DNA of 7,619 nucleotides, from assembly GCA_903933995.1 (NCBI GenBank), contig CAIZMD010000591.1:1-7619 (forward strand), written 5' to 3'. This DNA comes from an uncultured Bacteroidota bacterium (GTDB taxonomy: Bacteria; Bacteroidota; Bacteroidia; Chitinophagales; Chitinophagaceae). Position 1 is the first letter of the stretch. Each line of letters starts with the position of its first letter. The position numbers and the translations under genes are program-made. Below the pieces are notes generated by a model. That model had not been told where the DNA came from. It did not search any database and worked only from the letters and a program-made list of their open reading frames with translations. Of the stretch, positions 1-6,697 are shown one piece after another.

Positions 1-8
1 ATGATAAC

Positions 9-42
9 AAAAAGCCGTCCAGACAAATCAGGACGGCCTTTT
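9..42 (-). terminator. Rho-independent terminator of the hybrid kinase gene, possibly bidirectional
   Basis: A 7-bp GC-rich stem (GCCGTCC at 14-20 with GGACGGC at 31-37) encloses a 10-base loop. On the minus strand the stem is followed by TTTTT (13 down to 9), and the hairpin begins about 32 bases after the kinase stop codon, so it should end that transcript. On the plus strand the stem is followed by C and TTTT (39-42), so it could also serve a convergent gene lying left of the window. The A-run and T-run either side can extend the helix past one mismatch (A13/C38). Confidence 0.85.
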
Positions 43-69
43 CATGGGGGGAGATCAATTATTTTACAA

Positions 70-2673
70 CTAACAGGCTACAGCCAATTCATGGTTTAAT
101 TCTGAAAACTCTAATTTCAAATGCCTGATAATTTCTTCCGAAAGTGTTTTCACTTGATTCATATCAGCAGCAATGCTTTTCTTATCCAAGTCCTTTGAAG
201 CATTCTCTATATTTTCTAAAGTCTGATACAATTCATCTGCCTTTAAAAAACCAACACTTCCTTTAATTTTATGCGCAAGGGCTTTTAATTCAACCCAGGC
301 GCCGTTCTCCATAGCTATTTCCATTAATGCAGTTTCAGTATGCAGGTTCTTGATCAGTGGTTTCAAAATGGCAATCAATTCATTCTTCTTAGTGATTCTA
401 GAAAGAAAACTTAAGTCATACAATTTTTTCTCAACCCTATTATCAACAGCATCTAAACTAGCTTCATTTTGATCATCAGATACTACATTAATTTTTAAAA
501 CTTGACATAGTTTTTTATAGAGATCAACAAATTCGAATGGCTTAGACATATAATCTGTCATACCCACTTCTAAGCATTTTTCTAATTCCCCCTTCATGGC
601 AGTAGCCGTCATAGCAATAATAGGAATTTCAATCTCTAGTTGTTTTCTAATAAAATTGGTGGTTTTATACCCATCCATAATGGGCATTTGTAAATCCATT
701 AGAATTAGGTCAAAATCATTTTTCACTTTCAATTGCGCAATTGCCTCTTTACCATTACTCACAATGCTTGTGATGACCCCAACATTTTGTAAAACGTGTT
801 CAATTAAAACTTGGTTTACATAATTATCTTCAGCAATTAAGACTTTTTTCCCTTGAAGCATTCTGGAGAAATCCATATCATGAATCCGCATAAGGCCAGT
901 TACGGTTTCAGCTGCGGCTTCTTGGTAAGGAATTTCAAAACAGAATTCAGAACCTTCACCTAAAGTGCTTTCAACCCAGATACTTCCTTTTTGTAGTTCA
1001 ATCAATTGTTTGCTTATTGACAAGCCTAAACCTGTTCCGCCATATTTTCTTGCAACGTCAGATCCTGCTTGAGCAAAACTATCAAACACAGACCCAATTT
1101 TGTCAGCAGGAATACCAATGCCAGTATCTTTAATAGAGAAATGCATGAGGTATGTCTGATTCTTTTGCTCCACAACTTTTACGCCTACAGTAACTCTTCC
1201 AGATTCTGTAAACTTAATGGCATTACCCACAAGGTTAACTAGAATTTGATTTAATCTATAGGGATCACCAGAAAGGAAATCGGGAACATTTGAATCTATT
1301 TGGAACAACAATTCCAGTTGTTTCTTTTTCAAACGGTGGGCAAACATAGCATCGATTGACTGCAAAACTTCTCTAATATCAAAACCAATATTTTCAATAC
1401 TCAATTTGCCCGCTTGAATTTTGGAAAAATCAAGAATGTCATTGATGATGACTAATAAATTATTAACAGATCGCTTGACAATAGTGGCATATTTTTTTTG
1501 TTGTCTATCCAATACTGTTTCCAAAAGCAAATTGGTCATACCCTGAATCCCATTCATGGGAGTCCTAATTTCATGACTCATATTTGCCAAGAATTGTTCT
1601 TGCAACATTTTTGCGTGTTCAGCAGATTGCCTTGCGGCGATAAGTTCTTTTTGGTATTGGGTACGTTCAGAGATATCTGTTGCAATGCCACTGATGCCAT
1701 ATACATTGTTATGCTGATCAAACAAAGGAAACTTAACCAATAACAAGTTGATGGGGCCATTTTTACCTTCAATTACTTGCTCCACCTCTATTGGTTTTCT
1801 AGTTCTGAGCACTTCTTGATCCAAATTGCTAAAATAGTCTGCTTGTTCCCGATTACTAAAATGATAATCGTCATATCCAATCACTTGGTCCTTGGTCACT
1901 TGTAATACTTCTAAAAACCTTTTATTGGCTACTAGGTATTTTCCTTGTAAGTCTTTGATATAGATAATAGAAGTTGTATGATCAAGAATGGACTGTAATT
2001 GAAACTGTTGTTGTTTTCTATTTAATTCAGATTCTTCTAATTCTGTCTGTATCAATTTCTTATCAGAAATATCCCTCACTATACAATGAAAACCAATGGG
2101 TTTTTGATTTTCTAACATGAGTACGGCACATTGCTCTACCCATTTTCTATATCCATTCTTTGTAATAATGGGAAATTCATACACTGTTTCTGTGGTAGCA
2201 TTTGTCCATTGTTGAAAATAATTGTTGAACACCCTTTCCTTCCATTCAGGATCTACTAACGCACTAAAGTGCATTCCCAATACCTCATCAGCCTGGTATC
2301 CAGTTAACTGATAAGCCCTTTTACTACTAAAACTAAAATAGCCAGATTCATCAGTGGTGAAAACCACAGATGATACACTGTCAATGATATTTCTATATTT
2401 TTCTTCACTAAGTACAGATCTAGCTTCGGCCAATTTGAGGCGTTTAAACCCATTATTTAAACGATACAATAGATAAGCCATTAACAAAAGAATGGCTCCA
2501 GAAGATAACAATCCCCATAAGGGAACTTGTAATAAGCTTATTCCAGTTGACATACCCATTCCAGAACAAGCAAATAGAATGCAGCTAGTTAGAAACATAG
2601 CTGCCAATGCAAGTAGCTTATTAGTCAGGTAAAATTTGTTGGTAAAGTAATTTTTAGACATAGAATAGAGCAT
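70..2673 (-). CDS. Membrane-bound hybrid sensor histidine kinase (PAS-PAS-HisKA-HATPase-REC-HPt)
   Basis: This 867-residue protein carries a whole phosphorelay on one chain. Two hydrophobic helices (about 19-38 and 50-70) leave only a very short external loop, so sensing is probably cytoplasmic or within the membrane. Two PAS domains follow (about 90-205 and 222-335), each ending in a DIS motif typical of the PAS C-terminal edge. The HisKA domain has the phospho-accepting His367 in HEIRTPMNG. The ATPase domain shows the N box (N480, N484), DTGIGI (516-521) and GGTGLGLSI (545-553). The receiver domain (about 609-725) has acidic E615/D616, phospho-acceptor Asp660, Thr689 and Lys711. A C-terminal HPt domain has His801 in AHKIKGS. 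All key residues are present, so it should be active. No response regulator is encoded in the window, so its output is unknown. The start at 2673 is used, but an ATG four codons later (2661) is equally possible. The gene is divergent from the operon to its right, which it might control (inference). Confidence 0.95.
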   Translation of the reverse strand: MLYSMSKNYFTNKFYLTNKLLALAAMFLTSCILFACSGMGMSTGISLLQVPLWGLLSSGAILLLMAYLLYRLNNGFKRLKLAEARSVLSEEKYRNIIDSVSSVVFTTDESGYFSFSSKRAYQLTGYQADEVLGMHFSALVDPEWKERVFNNYFQQWTNATTETVYEFPIITKNGYRKWVEQCAVLMLENQKPIGFHCIVRDISDKKLIQTELEESELNRKQQQFQLQSILDHTTSIIYIKDLQGKYLVANKRFLEVLQVTKDQVIGYDDYHFSNREQADYFSNLDQEVLRTRKPIEVEQVIEGKNGPINLLLVKFPLFDQHNNVYGISGIATDISERTQYQKELIAARQSAEHAKMLQEQFLANMSHEIRTPMNGIQGMTNLLLETVLDRQQKKYATIVKRSVNNLLVIINDILDFSKIQAGKLSIENIGFDIREVLQSIDAMFAHRLKKKQLELLFQIDSNVPDFLSGDPYRLNQILVNLVGNAIKFTESGRVTVGVKVVEQKNQTYLMHFSIKDTGIGIPADKIGSVFDSFAQAGSDVARKYGGTGLGLSISKQLIELQKGSIWVESTLGEGSEFCFEIPYQEAAAETVTGLMRIHDMDFSRMLQGKKVLIAEDNYVNQVLIEHVLQNVGVITSIVSNGKEAIAQLKVKNDFDLILMDLQMPIMDGYKTTNFIRKQLEIEIPIIAMTATAMKGELEKCLEVGMTDYMSKPFEFVDLYKKLCQVLKINVVSDDQNEASLDAVDNRVEKKLYDLSFLSRITKKNELIAILKPLIKNLHTETALMEIAMENGAWVELKALAHKIKGSVGFLKADELYQTLENIENASKDLDKKSIAADMNQVKTLSEEIIRHLKLEFSELNHELAVAC

Positions 2674-2676
2674 TAG

Positions 2677-2743
2677 GGGTTCTTGCTTTTAATAGGCAAC
2701 CCTTGAGCAGCTAACATTCGGGGTTGACAGTACAAAGGAACCC
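2677..2743. repeat. Nested inverted repeats in the divergent intergenic region
   Basis: Four copies of a GGGTT/AACCC half-site alternate in orientation. The outer pair is GGGTTC (2677-2682) with GAACCC (2738-2743), and the inner pair is CAACCC (2697-2702) with GGGTTG (2721-2726). The neighbours can also pair: 2675-2681 with 2698-2704 (7 bp including one G-T), and 2717-2725 with 2739-2746 (8 bp with a one-base bulge). The element begins four bases upstream of the kinase start codon. It could be a regulator-binding site or a leader that switches between two folds. The repeats are visible in the sequence; any function is inferred. Confidence 0.5.
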
Positions 2744-2751
2744 GAATTGTC

Positions 2752-2759
2752 TAGCTTTG
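2752..2759 (+). promoter_or_regulatory. Candidate Bacteroidota -7 promoter box for the seven-gene operon
   Basis: TAGCTTTG matches the Bacteroidota -7 consensus TAnnTTTG exactly. The nearest TTG that could act as a -33 box is at 2724-2726, with a 25-base spacer, which is longer than the usual 17-23, so the match is only partial. Transcription would start near 2764-2767 and leave a leader of roughly 105 bases before the YHS gene. The TTG lies inside one of the inverted-repeat half-sites, so a protein bound there could control this promoter (inference). Confidence 0.4.
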
Positions 2760-2870
2760 AAAATCGCTTAAACTGCCATTCTAGTGTAGTAATCCACCTA
2801 CAAAACTTTCAAAATATCTTTTGGACAACCTGTAAGGAATCGCGCAAGCCTACGTATAACCTTAAAAAAG

Positions 2871-3332
2871 ATGCAAAAACTGATATTCTCAACCTTATTA
2901 TTACTGTTACTTCAGCAGACTGTTCAGGCACAAGATGCCTTGCGCAAAACCCATTTTAATACTTCCAATTCCATTGCATTGGCCGGATATGATGCGGTAA
3001 GTTATTTTACTCAAAAAAAACCAAGCAAGGGGCAAGAAGAACATTCTGTAATCCATCAAGGAATTTTATATAGATTTTCTACAACAGCCAATAAAGAACT
3101 TTTCAAGGCAAATCCTCGTAAATACGAACCAGAATATGGGGGATGGTGCGCTTATGCCATGGGGGCAAAAGGAGAAAAGGTATCAGTTGACCCAGAAACT
3201 TTTAAAATAGTCAATGGCAAACTCTTTTTGTTTTACAACCAATTTTTCAACAATACCCTAAAAGATTGGAACAAGGACGAATCCAATTTAATGACAAAGG
3301 CAAATGCCAATTGGAATAAACTATTTAGATAA
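2871..3332 (+). CDS. Secreted YHS-domain protein
   Basis: The 153-residue product starts with a clear signal peptide (Lys3, a leucine run at about 9-14, likely cleavage after VQA at 18-20), so it should act in the periplasm. The mature part is a single YHS-type domain: GYDAVSYF (39-46), the RFSTTANKELFKANP region (68-82), then KYEPEYGGWCAYA (84-96) with the conserved Cys93. The IVNGKLFLFYN stretch and a C-terminal ANANWNKLF are also typical of this periplasmic subfamily. YHS domains are thought to bind metal and occur in metal-transport and oxygenase proteins, but the role of the stand-alone secreted form is not established. An A-rich leader (CTTAAAAAAG) directly precedes the ATG in place of a Shine-Dalgarno site. 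It is the first gene of the operon, 23 bases before the DoxX/barrel gene. Confidence 0.9.
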   Translation: MQKLIFSTLLLLLLQQTVQAQDALRKTHFNTSNSIALAGYDAVSYFTQKKPSKGQEEHSVIHQGILYRFSTTANKELFKANPRKYEPEYGGWCAYAMGAKGEKVSVDPETFKIVNGKLFLFYNQFFNNTLKDWNKDESNLMTKANANWNKLFR

Positions 3333-3355
3333 ACAAAAACCATTAATCTAAGAAT

Positions 3356-4474
3356 ATGAAACAAATAGGTATTTGGATCCTAAAAATTGTTGCAGCTGGA
3401 ATTATGTTACAGACACTATATTTTAAATTCAGTGCTGCTCCAGAATCAGTTTACATTTTCAGTACGCTTGGTTTAGAACCTTATGGAAGAATTGGAATTG
3501 CCATACTTGAGTTAATTGCCAGCATTGCTATTTTAGTTCCTGCCACAACAGGTTTGGGGGCTTTGTTAGCAATAGGATTAATGGCTGGAGCTATATTCTC
3601 ACATTTGGGAAAACTAGGGATAGTGGTAATGGATGATGGTGGACAATTGTTTATTTATGCCTTACTTGTTTTTATCAGCAGTTTAATATTGTTATGGATT
3701 AATCTACATCAAATAAAGACATTGTTGTTTAGGATAACTAAAGTCAAATTCATTCTATGCTTTATTATGATTAGTTCAATTAATAGTGGCAATCTAAAGG
3801 CACAGGCAATTTCAAGCCAACCCAAACAGGAATTGATATTTTCAACTGCCTTTAGTTCAAATCAAGCTACCGCATCTATTGGGTACCAGTATCATTGGCA
3901 ATTAGGCAAAAAGAAACATTGGGAAATTGGACTAGGATTAAGAAATACCACTGCGTTTTCTTCAAAAAATGATTACATCACCGCTCCGGCAAGACTAGCC
4001 CGATCATCTACTGTTCCTTTCCTGGTAGTTGTTTCAGATCAAGTATCACAAAATTGGGACACATTAGCTGTTCAAAGACCTTTTGTTAATATGCTAAATG
4101 CAATGACTGAGATAAAGTATCATTTTAATAATAAATTATCAGTAGGTTTCAATATTGACTTAATTGGTGTAAGCTTTGGCTCTAGTAGTTCCTCTATATT
4201 AACAACCAATAGTGTCTCAAAATCAGAGACAAATACAAAGCCAAGTAAATTCAATTTACTCTTAACCGGTGACTTAGATAAGGGCAGTCTTAATTCAGAA
4301 TTCTTTGTAAATTATCAGGTATCAAAAAAATGGGGAATTAGGCTTGTATATCAATATCTATTTACGGAATATACCACAAAAAACATTTATCAAACAGCAC
4401 CTGATGGTACTTCAAACTATGAATTTAGGAATAAGGCAAATAATCTAGGAATTGGATTAAGTTATAATTTTTAA
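3356..4474 (+). CDS. DoxX-like membrane protein fused to an outer-membrane beta-barrel-like domain
   Basis: The frame is open for 372 residues but reads as two proteins joined. Residues 1-120 look like a complete DoxX-like protein with four hydrophobic helices (about 5-25, 46-62, 66-83, 98-117) and family-like stretches LYFKFSAAPESVYIFS and GRIGIAILELIASI. Residues about 123-151 then resemble a signal peptide, with basic residues, a hydrophobic core and KAQA ending at 151. Residues 155-372 have alternating, aromatic-rich strands and end in LSYNF, whose terminal Phe is typical of outer-membrane barrels. DoxX-like proteins have been linked to quinone or thiosulfate redox, but the family is broad. 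If made as one chain, signal peptidase cleavage after residue 151 could release the barrel. Alternatives are an internal start at TTG 3725, a recent stop-codon loss, or a sequencing indel. The open frame is certain; the fusion as a working protein is not. Confidence 0.8.
   Translation: MKQIGIWILKIVAAGIMLQTLYFKFSAAPESVYIFSTLGLEPYGRIGIAILELIASIAILVPATTGLGALLAIGLMAGAIFSHLGKLGIVVMDDGGQLFIYALLVFISSLILLWINLHQIKTLLFRITKVKFILCFIMISSINSGNLKAQAISSQPKQELIFSTAFSSNQATASIGYQYHWQLGKKKHWEIGLGLRNTTAFSSKNDYITAPARLARSSTVPFLVVVSDQVSQNWDTLAVQRPFVNMLNAMTEIKYHFNNKLSVGFNIDLIGVSFGSSSSSILTTNSVSKSETNTKPSKFNLLLTGDLDKGSLNSEFFVNYQVSKKWGIRLVYQYLFTEYTTKNIYQTAPDGTSNYEFRNKANNLGIGLSYNF
3725..3808 (+). other. Internal signal-peptide-like segment at the DoxX/barrel junction
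   Basis: From TTG at 3725 the frame would read as a signal peptide in its own right: Arg and two Lys in the first eight residues, the hydrophobic core FILCFIMI, then small and polar residues and an AQA cleavage site ending at 3808. This is where a free-standing barrel precursor would begin and where a free-standing DoxX protein would normally end. A TAA at 3714-3716 lies out of frame just upstream, so a one-base shift would restore a stop close to the expected end of DoxX. Confidence 0.55.
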
Positions 4475-4483
4475 ACCCAATGT

Positions 4484-4906
4484 ATGAAATTTAAAATTCT
4501 TATGGCTCTTGTGTCAGTTGGTTTCTTAAGCGCCTGTACCAAACAAAACGCAACACCCAATATTCAGCTAATGGAATCTATTGATAGTTTACCAATGACA
4601 TCAATGAAAGGGAATTTTATGAATGGTCCCTTTGGAACCGTTTCTGGAAATGCCTTTATTTCAGTTATTAATAATGAAAAAAAGCTGATTTTAGAAAATC
4701 TAGTTAGTTCCAATGGACCAGATTTACATGTTTATCTTTCTAAAGAAATACAACCCATAAATTTCTTAGATTTGGGGAAGTTGAAATCTATTAATGGAAC
4801 ACAGGTGTATTCTATTGATAACAATGTAAACCTAAAAGATTACAAGTTTGCATTGGTGCATTGTCAACAATTCAACCACCTTTTTGGATCAGCAAATATT
4901 CAATAG
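4484..4906 (+). CDS. DM13-domain lipoprotein
   Basis: The 140-residue product has a lipoprotein signal peptide with lipobox LSAC, making Cys18 the lipidated residue. It should therefore be anchored in an envelope membrane, facing the periplasm or the surface. From about residue 40 it is a DM13 domain: GNAFI (55-59), NGPDLHVYLS (77-86), LGKLKSINGTQVYSI (97-111), then LVHCQQFNHLFGSANI (124-139). Cys127 is the nearly invariant cysteine of the family. DM13 was proposed from sequence analysis to be a redox or electron-transfer domain that may bind a cofactor through this cysteine; direct proof is lacking. The protein is about the minimal length for one domain. It starts 9 bases after the barrel gene, with no recognisable Shine-Dalgarno site, and stops 2 bases before the YceI start. 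Confidence 0.88.
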   Translation: MKFKILMALVSVGFLSACTKQNATPNIQLMESIDSLPMTSMKGNFMNGPFGTVSGNAFISVINNEKKLILENLVSSNGPDLHVYLSKEIQPINFLDLGKLKSINGTQVYSIDNNVNLKDYKFALVHCQQFNHLFGSANIQ

Positions 4907-4908
4907 AA

Positions 4909-5451
4909 ATGAACCGAATTCTTTTACTCCTTTTATTTGTTCAGATTGGCCTTGGCAGTTCAGCACAAAGCTACTTACCGGTTGAAAAAGGAACTGCTAT
5001 TGCTTTTGGTATCAAAAATTTTGGATTCTTGGTAGAGGGCTCATTTACAGGTGTAAAGGGAAATATTCAGTTCAATCCATTAAAATTGGGAAATGCAAGA
5101 TTTGAAATGACCATTGATGCCGCAAGCATTAATACAGATAATAAAAAACGAGACAGACACTTACGAGACAAAGACTATTTCTATACGGAAAAATATCCTG
5201 TCATCTATCTAACTTCTACAAATATCAGCACATCTAACCATGATGGTTACTATGTATTTGAAGGGGAAGTCTATATAAGAGGCATATCTAAGCAGATTAG
5301 TTTTGAATTTAGTGCCAAACCAGCCATTTCCGGCTATCTTTTTCATGGCGAATTTCAATTGAATAGAGCTGATTTTAGAGTTGGAGGAAATAGTCTTACG
5401 CTATCGGACCAGGTGCATATTTCGTTAAATGTGCTCACCATAAAAAAATAA
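4909..5451 (+). CDS. Secreted YceI-family lipocalin-fold protein
   Basis: The 180-residue product has a signal peptide (Arg3, a leucine-rich core at 5-10, likely cleavage near SSAQ, 17-20) and is predicted periplasmic. The rest fits the YceI family: FGIKNFGFLVEGSFTGVKG (33-51), FEMTIDAASINTDNKKRDRHLRD (65-87), DYFYTEKYPVIYLTST (89-104), and a closing strand LSDQVHISLNV. YceI proteins form a lipocalin-like barrel that holds long isoprenoid chains; a structurally known relative binds polyprenyl pyrophosphate. A quinone or isoprenoid ligand is therefore plausible, and fits with the DoxX and DM13 neighbours (inference). The frame is open back to a TTG at 4861, but the ATG at 4909 is chosen because the signal peptide begins there and it lies 2 bases after the previous stop. 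Confidence 0.92.
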   Translation: MNRILLLLLFVQIGLGSSAQSYLPVEKGTAIAFGIKNFGFLVEGSFTGVKGNIQFNPLKLGNARFEMTIDAASINTDNKKRDRHLRDKDYFYTEKYPVIYLTSTNISTSNHDGYYVFEGEVYIRGISKQISFEFSAKPAISGYLFHGEFQLNRADFRVGGNSLTLSDQVHISLNVLTIKK

Positions 5452-5456
5452 ACCAA

Positions 5457-5957
5457 ATGGATGTAACCATCCCTATAAAAAACACGCTATTACTACTTTC
5501 TGATACCATTCTACAACTAACTAATGAACAGTACCAACAACCTTGCACCCAGCTTTCTGGGGGAAGTATTGGTCAACACTGTAGGCATGTTATTGAACTA
5601 TTCAAAGAATTACTAACTGGCTATGAAATTGGCACAGTTAATTATGAGAAAAGGCAACGTGATTTAATATTGGAAACCAATCTTGACAAGGCTATTATTC
5701 AAATAAATGATATTTTGAATAGTATTCAAAAGCCAGACAAAAATCTACAGCTTTATTGCAACCTAGGGCAAAATGAAACCGATTTTGAATTGTCTACCAA
5801 TTACTTTAGAGAATTGTTTTACAATCTGGAACATAGTGTTCACCATATGGCTTTAATTAGAATTGGCATTCAATCATTAACAAATTGGGAAATCCCCGAA
5901 TCATTTGGGGTTGCCGCTGCTACTATTCAATACAGGAGGAACCAATGTGCACAGTAA
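5457..5957 (+). CDS. DinB/YfiT-like four-helix metal-binding protein
   Basis: This 166-residue protein has no signal peptide and is probably cytoplasmic. It fits the DinB/YfiT-like fold, a four-helix bundle that usually binds a divalent metal through three histidines. Candidates are His44 in SIGQHCRHVIE (37-47) and His126 and His130 in LEHSVHHMALIRIG (124-137), which give the expected HxxxH pair on a late helix. Members include thiol-dependent transferases such as bacillithiol transferases and mycothiol-dependent isomerases, and many uncharacterised proteins; the substrate cannot be read from the sequence. Cysteines at 30, 42, 101 and 164 are not part of a known motif. It starts 5 bases after the YceI stop with an A-rich leader, and its last 13 bases overlap the NRDE gene, which suggests translational coupling. 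Confidence 0.82.
   Translation: MDVTIPIKNTLLLLSDTILQLTNEQYQQPCTQLSGGSIGQHCRHVIELFKELLTGYEIGTVNYEKRQRDLILETNLDKAIIQINDILNSIQKPDKNLQLYCNLGQNETDFELSTNYFRELFYNLEHSVHHMALIRIGIQSLTNWEIPESFGVAAATIQYRRNQCAQ
5934..5939 (+). promoter_or_regulatory. Perfect Shine-Dalgarno sequence before the NRDE start
   Basis: AGGAGG lies 5 bases before the ATG at 5945, inside the end of the DinB-like gene, where it encodes Arg160-Arg161. It supports 5945 as the NRDE start over the longer frame beginning at 5885. No other gene in the window has such a site. It may be a chance result of two AGG arginine codons, since Bacteroidota ribosomes usually make little use of this pairing. Confidence 0.55.
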
Positions 5958-6697
5958 GCTATATTCCAACAAATACAGGGTATATTTTAACTTCAAACAG
6001 AGACGAGCATTTCAGTAGACCTCATGCTGAATTACCAAATAGGAAACAATATCAAGAAAAGGGAATCTGGTATCCCAAGGACGGTGGAGCAGGTGGATCA
6101 TGGATTGCCTTGAAACAAGGCGGAACCACTGCCGTGCTTTTAAATGGTGCATTTGAAAAGCATATTAAAGAAGCAATATATAGACAAAGTAGGGGATTGA
6201 TTTTTTTGTCTATTACAAAACAAGAGGACTTATTAGATGGCTTTAGTTCTGAAATTTTAGATGGCATTGAACCTTTTACCTTGATTGTAAAAACCGCAAA
6301 AGGGTTATTTGAATGCAAATGGGATGGTAAAAATAAACATCTACAAGAGAAAGACAGATTCCATGCTCATATTTGGAGCAGCTGCACATTATACAATCAA
6401 GAACTAAGGCTAAAAAGGGAAGCTTTTTTTTCAAATTGGCTAATAAATAATAGTACCCCTAGCGTCACTCAAATAGTAGAAATGCACCAATCACGACCCT
6501 TCCCCAATAACGCAGAAAATTTTATGATGCAACGGTCCGATGGCATTTCTACTGTCAGTATTACTTGTATAAAGGTAGATTTTGAGCAAAGTGAAATTAT
6601 ATACATAGACCATAGTTCAGCAATATCTCAAAAAAATTCTGTTGTATTGAACCATCTTGAATGGCAAAATAAATTAAGCCATGTTAAAACAAATTAG
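5945..6697 (+). CDS. NRDE-family (TANGO2-like) protein, probable Ntn-type fold
   Basis: The 250-residue product begins MCTVSY, has the name-giving NRDE at 18-21 in ILTSNRDEHFSRP, then DGGAGGSWIALKQGG (46-60) and TAVLLNGAF (62-70), all hallmarks of the family. Length is typical and no signal peptide is seen, so it is probably cytoplasmic. The family resembles Ntn hydrolases, in which Cys2 would become the N-terminal nucleophile after Met removal; an amidase activity is possible but unproven. Eukaryotic TANGO2 has been linked to lipid and heme handling, with no agreed reaction. The ATG at 5945 is preferred over an upstream ATG at 5885 because the conserved MCT start lies here and a Shine-Dalgarno site precedes it. 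It overlaps the genes on both sides, by 13 and 17 bases. Confidence 0.92.
   Translation: MCTVSYIPTNTGYILTSNRDEHFSRPHAELPNRKQYQEKGIWYPKDGGAGGSWIALKQGGTTAVLLNGAFEKHIKEAIYRQSRGLIFLSITKQEDLLDGFSSEILDGIEPFTLIVKTAKGLFECKWDGKNKHLQEKDRFHAHIWSSCTLYNQELRLKREAFFSNWLINNSTPSVTQIVEMHQSRPFPNNAENFMMQRSDGISTVSITCIKVDFEQSEIIYIDHSSAISQKNSVVLNHLEWQNKLSHVKTN

Noticed and set aside
596..823. Plus-strand open frame of 75 codons opposite the kinase receiver domain
   Set aside because: It lies antisense within a strongly supported domain and has no recognisable motif or leader.
1498..1772. Open frames of 81 codons (plus) and 64 codons (minus, alternate frame) inside the kinase gene
   Set aside because: Both overlap the PAS and HisKA coding sequence in other frames and show no family features; they are shadows of the kinase.
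2733..2740. TTCCTTTG on the minus strand as a -7 box for the kinase gene
   Set aside because: It differs from TAnnTTTG at one position, and no TTG-like -33 box lies at the right distance, so it is too weak to list as a promoter.
2815..2823. TATCTTTTG as a second -7 box closer to the YHS gene
   Set aside because: The spacing inside the motif is off by one base and no -33 TTG lies upstream.
2747..2959. 70-codon plus-strand frame running from the intergenic region into the YHS gene
   Set aside because: It overlaps the YHS signal peptide in another frame and resembles no known protein. The candidate promoter box also falls inside it.
4861..4908. Extended YceI start at TTG 4861
   Set aside because: It would add 16 residues before the signal peptide and overlap the DM13 coding end; the ATG at 4909 gives a standard signal peptide.
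5885..5944. Extended NRDE start at ATG 5885
   Set aside because: It would bury the conserved MCT N-terminus, whose Cys2 is the likely nucleophile, and ignore the Shine-Dalgarno site before 5945.
6052..6318. 88-codon minus-strand frame opposite the NRDE gene
   Set aside because: It is antisense to conserved NRDE motifs and shows no motif of its own.
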